Part shown: positions 56,777-64,000 of the stretch, one piece after another
Position numbering within the stretch: the stretch's first letter is position 1
How the letters are laid out: each line of letters begins with the position of its first letter
From: Aspidapion aeneum
Taxonomy: Eukaryota; Arthropoda; Insecta; Coleoptera; Brentidae
Length of the DNA: 64,000 bases
NCBI GenBank assembly: GCA_963576565.1
Contig: OY755044.1
Span: forward strand, 52,587,347 to 52,651,346
Direction: 5' to 3'
Position numbers and translations under genes: made by a program
The notes under the pieces: model-generated
Told to the model about the DNA's origin: nothing
Seen by the model: only the letters and a program-made list of their open reading frames with translations
Database searches by the model: none

Positions 56777-59700
56777 ATGTCTGTCTGTATGTCTGTCTGT
56801 ATGTCTGTCTGTATGTCTGTCTGTATGTCTGTCTGTATGTCTGTCTGTATGTCTGTCTGTATGTCTGTCTATATGTCTGTCTGTATGTCTGTCTGTATGT
56901 CTGTCTGTATGTCTGTCTGTATGTCTGTCTGTATGTCTGTCTGTATGTCTGTCTGTATGTCTGTCTGTATGTCTGTCTGTATGTCTGTCTGTATGTCTGT
57001 CTGTATGTCTGTCTGTATGTCTGTCTGTATGTCTGTCTGTATGTCTGTCTGTATGTCTGTCTGTATGTCTGTCTGTTATGTCTGTCTGTATGTCTGTCTG
57101 TATGTCTGTCTGTATGTCTGTCTGTATGTCTGTCTGTATGTCTGCCTGTATGTCTGTCTGTATGTCTGTCTGTATGTCTGTCTGTATGTCTGTCTGTATG
57201 TCTGTCTGTATGTCTGTCTGTATGTCTGTCTGTATGTCTGTCTGTATGTCTGTCTGTATGTCTGTCTGTATGTCTGTCTGTATGTCTGTCTGTATGTCTG
57301 TCTGTATGTCTGTCTGTATATCTGTCTGTATGTCTGTCTGTATGTCTGTCTGTATGTCTGTCTGTATGTCTGTCTGTATGTCTGTCTGTATGTCTGTCTG
57401 TATGTCTGTCTGTATGTCTGTCTGTATGTCTGTCTGTATGTCTGTATGTCTGTCTGTATGTCTGTCTGTATGTCTGTCTGTATGTCTGTCTGTATGTCTG
57501 TCTGTATGTCTGTCTGTATGTCTGTCTGTATGTCTGTCTGTATGTCTGTCTGTATGTCTGTCTGTATGTCTGTCTGTATGTCTGTCTGTATGTCTGTCTG
57601 TATGTCTGTCTGTATGTCTGTCTGTCTGTATGTCTGTCTGTATGTCTGTCTGTATGTCTGTCTGTATGTCTGTCTGTATGTCTGTCTGTATGTCTGTCTG
57701 TATGTCTGTCTATATGTCTGTCTGTATGTCTGTCTGTATGTCTGTCTGTATGTCTGTCTGTCTGTATGTCTGTCTGTATGGTCTGTCTGTATGTCTGTCT
57801 GTATGTCTGTCTGTATGTCTGTCTGTATGTCTGTCTGTATGTCTGTCTGCATGTCTGTCTGTATGTCTGTCTGTATGTCTGTCTGTATGTCTGTATGTCA
57901 GTCTGTATGTCTGTCTGTATTTCTGTCTGTATGTCTGTCTGTATGTCCGTCTGTATGTCTGTCTGTACGTCTGTCTGTATGTCTGTCTGTATGTCTGTCT
58001 ATATGTCTGTCTGTATGTCTGTCTGTATGTCTGTCTGTATGTCTGTCTGTATGTCTGTCTGTATGTCTGTCTGTATGTCTGTCTGTATGTCTGTCTGTAT
58101 GTCTGTCTGTATGTCTGTCTGTATGTCTGTCTGTATGTCTGTCTGTATGTCTGTCTGTATGTCTGTCTGTATGTCTGTCTGTATGTCTGTCTGTATGTCT
58201 GTCTGTATGTCTGTCTGTATGTCTGTCTGTATGTCTGTATGTCTGCCTGTATGTCTGTCTGTATGTCTGTCTGTATGTCTGTCTGTATGTCTGTCTGTAT
58301 GTCTGTCTGTATGTCTGTCTGTATGTCTGTCTGTATGTTTGTCTGTATGTCTGTCTGTATGTCTGTCTGTATGTCTGTCTGTATGTCTGTCTGTATGTCT
58401 GTCTGTATGTCTGTCTGTCTGTCTGTATGTCTGTCTGTATGTCTGTCTGTATGTCTGTCTGTATGTCTGTCTGTATGTCTGTCTGTATGTCTGTCTGTAT
58501 GTCTGTCTGTATGTCTGTCTGTATGTCTGTCTGTATGTCTGTCTGTATGTCTGTCTGTATGTCTGTCTGTATGTCTGTCTGTATGTCTGTCTGTATGTCT
58601 GTATGTCTGTCTGTATGTCTGTCTGTATGTCTGTCTGTATGTCTGTCTGTATGTCTGTCTGTATGTCTGTCTGTATGTCTGTCTGTATGTCTGTCTGTAT
58701 GTCTGTCTGTATGTCTGTCTGTATGTCTGTCTGTATGTCTGTCTGTATGTCTGTCTGTATGTCTGTCTGTATGTCTGTATGTCTGTCTGTATGTCTGTCT
58801 GTATGTCTGTCTGTATGTCTGTCTGTATGTCTGTCTGTATGTCTGTCTGTATGTCTGTCTGTATGTCTGTCTGTATGTCTGTCTGTATGTCTGTCTGTAT
58901 GTCTGTCTGTATGTCTGTCTGTATGTCTGTCTGTATGTCTGTCTGTATGTCTGTCTGTATGTCTGTCTGTATGTCTGTCTGTATGTCTGTCTGTATGTCT
59001 GTCTGTATGTCTGTCTGTATGTCTGTCTGTATGTCTGTCTGTATGTCTGTATGTCTGTCTGTATGTCTGTCTGTATGTCTGTCTGTATGTCTGTCTGTAT
59101 GTCTGTCTGTATGTCTGTCTGTATGTCTGTCTGCATGTCTGTCTGTATGTCTGTCTGTATGTCTGTCTGTATGTCTGTATGTCAGTCTGTATGTCTGTCT
59201 GTATTTCTGTCTGTATGTCTGTCTGTATGTCCGTCTGTATGTCTGTCTGTATGTCTGTCTGTCTGTATGTCTGTCTGTATGTCTGTCTGTATGTCTGTCT
59301 GTATGTCTGTCTGTATGTCTGTCTGTATGTCTGTCTGTATGTCTGTCTGTATGTCTGTCTGTATGTCCTGTCTGTATGTCTGTCTGTATGTCTGTCTGTA
59401 TGTCTGTCTGTATGTCTGTCTGTATGTCTGTCTGTATGTCTGTCTGTATGTCTGTCTGTATGTCTGTCTGTATGTCTGTCTGTATGTCTGTCTGTATGTC
59501 TGTCTGTATGTCTGTCTGTATGTCTGTCTGTATGTCTGTCTGTATGTCTGTCTGTATGTCTGTCTGTATGTCTGTCTGTATGTCTGTCTGTATGTCTGTC
59601 TGTATGTCTGTCTGTATGTCTGTCTGTATGTCTGTATGTCTGCCTGTATGTCTGTCTGTATGTCTGTCTGTATGTCTGTCTGTATGTCTGTCTGTATGTC

Positions 59701-62700
59701 TGTCTGTATGTCTGTCTGTATGTCTGTCTGTATGTCTGTCTGTATGTCTGTCTGTATGTCTGTCTGTATGTCTGTCTGTATGTCTGTCTGTATGTCTGTC
59801 TGTATGTCTGTCTGTATGTCTGTCTGTATGTCTGTCTGTATGTCTGTCTGTATGTCTGTCTGTATGTCTGTCTGTATGTCTGTCTGTATGTCTGTCTGTA
59901 TGTCTGTCTGTATGTCTGTCTGTATGTCTGTCTGTATGTCTGTCTGTATGTCTGTCTGTATGTCTGTCTGTATGTCTGTCTGTATGTATGTCTGTATGTC
60001 TGTCTGTATGTCTGTCTTATGTCTGTATGTCTGTCTGTATGTCTGTCTGTATGTCTGTCTGTATGTCTGTCTGTATGTCTGTCTGTATGTCTGTCTGTAT
60101 GTCTGTCTGTATGTCTGTCTGTATGTCTGTCTGTATGTCTGTCTGTATGTCTGTCTGTATGTCTGTCTGTATGTCTGTCTGTATGTCTGTCTGTATGTCT
60201 GTCTGTATGTCTGTCTGTATGTCTGTCTGTATGTCTGTCTGTATGTCTGTCTGTATGTCTGTCTGTATGTCTGTCTGTATGTCTGTCTGTATGTCTGTCT
60301 GTATGTCTGTCTGTATGTCTGTCTGTATGTCTGTCTGTATGTCTGTCTGTATGTCTGTCTGTATGTCTGTCTGTATGTCTGTCTGTATGTCTGTCTGTAT
60401 GTCTGTCTGTATGTCTGTCTGTATGTCTGTCTGTATGTCTGTCTGTATGTCTGTCTGTATGTCTGTCTGTATGTCTGTCTGTATGTCTGTCTGTATGTCT
60501 GTCTGTATGTCTGTCTGTATGTCTGTCTGTATGTCTGTCTGTATGTCTGTCTGTATGTCTGTCTGTATGTCTGTCTGTATGTCTGTCTGTATGTCTGTCT
60601 GTATGTCTGTCTGTATGTCTGTCTGTATGTCTGTCTGTATGTCTGTCTGTATGTCTGTCTGTATGTCTGTCTGTATGTCTGTCTGTATGTCTGTCTGTAT
60701 GTCTGTCTGTCTGTATGTCTGTCTGTATGTCTGTCTGTATGTCTGTCTGTATGTCTGTCTGTATGTCTGTCTGTATGTCTGTCTGTATGTCTGTCTGTAT
60801 GTCTGTCTGTATGTCTGTCTGTATGTCTGTCTGTATGTCTGTCTGTATGTCTGTCTGTATGTCTGTCTGTATGTCTGTCTGTATGTCTGTCTGTATGTCT
60901 GTCTGTATGTCTGTCTGTATGTCTGTCTGTATGTCTGTCTGTATGTCTGTCTGTATGTCTGTCTGTATGTCTGTCTGTATGTCTGTCTGTATGTCTGTCT
61001 GTATGTCTGTCTGTATGTCTGTCTGTATGTCTGTCTGTATGTCTGTCTGTATGTCTGTCTGTATGTCTGTCTGTATGTCTGTCTGTATGTCTGTCTGTAT
61101 GTCTGTCTGTATGTCTGTCTGTATGTCTGTCTGTATGTCTGTCTGTATGTCTGTCTATATGTCTGTCTGTATGTCTGTCTGTATGTCTGTCTGTATGTCT
61201 GTCTGTATGTCTGTCTGTATGTCTGTCTGTATGTCTGTCTGTATGTCTGTCTGTATGTCTGTCTGTATGTCTGTCTGTATGTCTGTCTGTCTGTATGTCT
61301 GTCTGTATGTCTGTCTGTATGTCTGTCTGTATGTCTGTCTGTATGTCTGTCTGTATGTCTGTCGTATGTCTGTCTGTATGTCTGTCTGTATGTCTGTCTG
61401 TATGTCTGTCTGTATGTCTCTCTGTATGTCTGTCTGTATGTCTGTCTGTATGTCTGTCTGTATGTCTGTCTGTATGTCTGTCTGTATGTCTGTCTGTATG
61501 TCTGTCTGTATGTCTGTCTGTATGTCTGTCTGTATGTCTGTCTGTATGTCTGTCTGTATGTCTGTCTGTATGTCTGTCTGTATGTCTGTCTGTATGTCTG
61601 TCTGTATGTCTGTCTGTATGTCTGTCTGTATGTCTGTCTGTATGTCTGTCTGTATGTCTGTCTGTATGTCTGTCTGTATGTCTGTCTGTATGTCTGTCTG
61701 TATGTCTGTCTGTATGTCTGTCTGTATGTCTGTCTGTATGTCTGTCTGTATGTCTGTCTGTATGTCTGTCTGTATGTCTGTCTGTATGTCTGTCTGTATG
61801 TCTGTCTGTATGTCTGTCTGTATGTCTGTCTGTATGTCTGTCTGTATGTCTGTCTGTATGTCTGTCTGTATGTCTGTCTGTATGTCTGTCTGTATGTCTG
61901 TCTGTATGTCTGTCTGTATGTCTGTCTGTATGTCTGTCTGTATGTCTGTCTGTATGTCTGTCTGTATGTCTGTCTGTATGTCTGTCTGTATGTCTGTCTG
62001 TATGTCTGTCTGTATGTCTGTCTGTATGTCTGTCTGTATGTCTGTCTGTATGTCTGTCTGTATGTCTGTCTGTATGTCTGTCTGTATGTCTGTCTGTATG
62101 TCTGTCTGTATGTCTGTCTGTATGTCTGTCTGTATGTCTGTCTGTATGTCTGTCTGTATGTCTGTCTGTATGTCTGTCTGTATGTCTGTCTGTATGTCTG
62201 TCTGTATGTCTGTCTGTATGTCTGTCTGTATGTCTGTCTGTATGCTTCTGTATGTCTGTCTGTATGTCTGTCTGTATGTCTGTCTGTATGTCTGTCTGTA
62301 TGTCTGTCTGTATGTCTGTCTGTATGTCTGTCTGTATGTCTGTCTGTACGTCTGTCTGTATGTCTGTCTGTATGTCTGTCTGTATGTCTGTCTGTATGTC
62401 TGTCTGTATGTCTGTCTGTATGTCTGTCTGTATGTCTGTCTGTATGTCTGTCTGTATGTCTGTCTGTATGTCTGTCTGTATGTCTGTCTGTATGTCTGTC
62501 TGTATGTCTGTCTGTATGTCTGTCTGTATGTCTGTCTGTATGTCTGTCTGTATGTCTGTCTGTATGTCTGTCTGTATGTCTGTCGTATGTCTGTCTGTCT
62601 GTCTGTCTGTCTGTATGTCTGTCTGTATGTCTGTATGTCTGTCTGTATGTCTGTCTGTATGTCTGTCTGTATGTCTGTCTGTATGTCTGTCTGTATGTCT

Positions 62701-64000
62701 GTCTGTATGTCTGTCTGTCTGTATGTCTGTCTGTATGTCTGTCTGTATGTCTGTCTGTATGTCTGTCTGTATGTCTGTCTGTATGTCTGTCTGTATGTCT
62801 GTCTGTATGTCTGTCTGTATGTCTGTCTGTATGTCTGTCTGTATGTCTGTCTGTATGTCTGTCTGTATGTCTGTCTGTATGTCTGTCTGTATGTCTGTCT
62901 GTATGTCTGTCTGTTGTCTGTCTGTCTGTATGTCTGTCTGTATGTCTGTCTGTATGTCTGTCTGTATGTCTGTCTGTATGTCTGTCTGTATGTCTGTCTG
63001 TATGTCTGTCTGTATGTCTGTCTGTATGTCTGTCTGTATGTCTGTCTGTAGTCTGTCTGTATGTCTGTCTGTATGTCTGTCTGTATGTCTGTCTGTATGT
63101 CTGTCTGTATGTCTGTCTGTATGTCTGTCTGTATGTCTGTCTGTATGTCTGTCTGTATGTCTGTCTGTATGTCTGTCTGTATGTCTGTCTGTATGTCTGT
63201 CTGTATGTCTGTGTCTGTCTGTATGTCTGTCTGATGTCTGTCTGTATGTCTGTCTGTATGTCTGTCTGTATGTCTGTCTGTATGTCTGTCTGTATGTCTG
63301 TCTGTATGTCTGTCTGTATGTCTGTCTGTATGTCTGTCTGTATGTCTGTCTGTATGTCTGTCTGTATGTCTGTCTGTATGTCTGTCTGTATGTCTGTCTG
63401 TATGTCTGTCTGTATGTCTGTCTGTATGTCTGTCTGTATGTCTGTCTGTATGTCTGTCTGTATGTCTGTCTGTATGTCTGTCTGTATGTCTGTCTGTATG
63501 TCTGTCTGTATGTCTGTCTGTATGTCTGTCTGTATGTCTGTCTGTATGTCTGTCTGTATGTCTGTCTGTATGTCTGTCTGTATGTCTGTCTGTATGTCTG
63601 TCTGTATGTCTGTCTGTATGTCTGTCTGTATGTCTGTCTGTATGTCTGTCTGTATGTCTGTCTGTATGTCTGTCTGTATGTCTGTCTGTATGTCTGTCTG
63701 TATGTCTGTCTGTATGTCTGTCTGTATGTCTGTCTGTATGTCTGTCTGTATGTCTGTCTGTATGTCTGTCTGTATGTCTGTCTGTATGTCTGTCTGTATG
63801 TCTGTCTGTATGTCTGTCTGTATGTCTGTCTGTATGTCTGTCTGTATGTCTGTCTGTATGTCTGTCTGTATGTCTGTCTGTATGTCTGTCTGTATGTCTG
63901 TCTGTATGTCTGTCTGTATGTCTGTCTGTATGTCTGTCTGTATGTCTGTCTGTATGTCTGTCTGTATGTCTGTCTGTATGTCTGTCTGTATGTCTGTCTG
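55269..64000 (+). mobile_element. Hairpin-ended element, copy E, with giant array (runs off window)
   Basis: The 5' hairpin (AGCTCACAC..TACTATACTATAGTA..GTGTGAGCT, 55270-55306), the leader (GATCCTAATTTTTTCTCG, GTTGCTCCGATTT, TTTGCGTTTCAGATGATTTT, TTTTTTGTCGCGCC) and the array start are as in copies A and C. The post-array block, tail units and 3' hairpin must lie beyond 64000 if the copy is complete. Confidence 0.85.
55408..64000 (+). repeat. CTGTCTGTATGT 12-bp array, >8.6 kb
   Basis: The array is built on a 12-bp unit of three tetramers (CTGT, CTGT, ATGT), with scattered 4-bp phase slips (extra or missing CTGT) and rare substitutions such as CTGC, GTCA, ATTT, GTCC and CTAT. Single-base indels occur, for example near 57077, 57780, 59368, 60016, 61364, 62244, 62584, 63050 and 63232. 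Because 12 is a multiple of three and no unit frame holds a stop, a plus-strand frame of 2272 codons (56233-63051) and long minus-strand frames appear. I judge these non-genic. Confidence 0.95.

Noticed and set aside
55408..64000. Possible CRISPR-like or coding repeat array
   Set aside because: Units are 12 bp without spacers, and the array sits inside a transposon family in a eukaryotic sequence.

Overview
This window looks like an AT-rich, intron-bearing animal genome, most likely an insect. The evidence is the assortment of transposable elements: a P/THAP transposase with a spliced intron, BEL/Pao and copia LTR elements, Penelope-like elements (PLEs), a CR1/Jockey-type LINE, pogo/Tigger and hAT derivatives, and a Crypton-type tyrosine recombinase. 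I found no host gene, tRNA or rRNA that I can support. Almost everything recognisable is mobile DNA, nested and decayed to different degrees. An order-level assignment (for example beetle) would be a guess.

Layout. 0-5 kb: a minus-strand P-element/THAP9-like transposase relic. Its THAP first exon (4709-4858) joins exactly in phase to the main exon (39-2241) across a 2.5-kb intron that holds a MITE. 5.06-6.2 kb: the 5' part of a copia element (LTR, primer site, gag). 6.3-10.4 kb: mostly unassigned, with one core repeat at 6.3-6.6 kb and a hairpin. 10.4-13.4 kb: a MITE with target duplication, a broken PLE (reverse transcriptase plus GIY-YIG), nested palindromes and a cysteine-rich CXC-type fragment. 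15-17.6 kb: a second MITE copy, a Crypton 3' end, and a Crypton recombinase fragment interrupted by another MITE. 19-20.2 kb: two pogo/Tigger-type elements with TA duplications. 20.4-22.8 kb: a foldback-like element whose arms are made of ~188-bp tandem units. 23.5-30.0 kb: a full-length BEL/Pao element with intact 5-bp target duplication (CCACG) but eight coding lesions.

34.2-45.6 kb: two units of a ~463-bp tandem repeat. The second unit is split by a hAT element and apparently by about 9.6 kb of nested elements. These include a 4.2-kb long-terminal-inverted-repeat element that itself houses two copies of a hairpin-ended element with a (CTGT)n core, a non-autonomous Crypton, two short TIR elements with CAGGGTG ends, and a PLE with inverted flanking repeats. 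48.9-53.7 kb: a CR1/Jockey-like LINE cut inside its endonuclease domain by a nearly intact Crypton. From 55.27 kb to the window end: another copy of the hairpin-ended element, whose core has grown into an array of more than 8.6 kb built on a 12-bp unit (CTGTCTGTATGT).

The two most interesting systems are these. (1) A family of non-autonomous elements with matching hairpins at both ends, a (GTCT)n core and a three-unit ~117-bp tail; the core ranges from 23 bp to over 8.6 kb among neighbouring copies. (2) A Crypton family with elaborate palindromic ends, including a 3' inverted-repeat core whose arms differ between copies by compensating changes, as expected of a recombinase recognition site or a selected structure. 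Hammerhead-ribozyme-like remnants in the PLEs are a third point of interest. All element assignments come from reading motifs; no database search was run.
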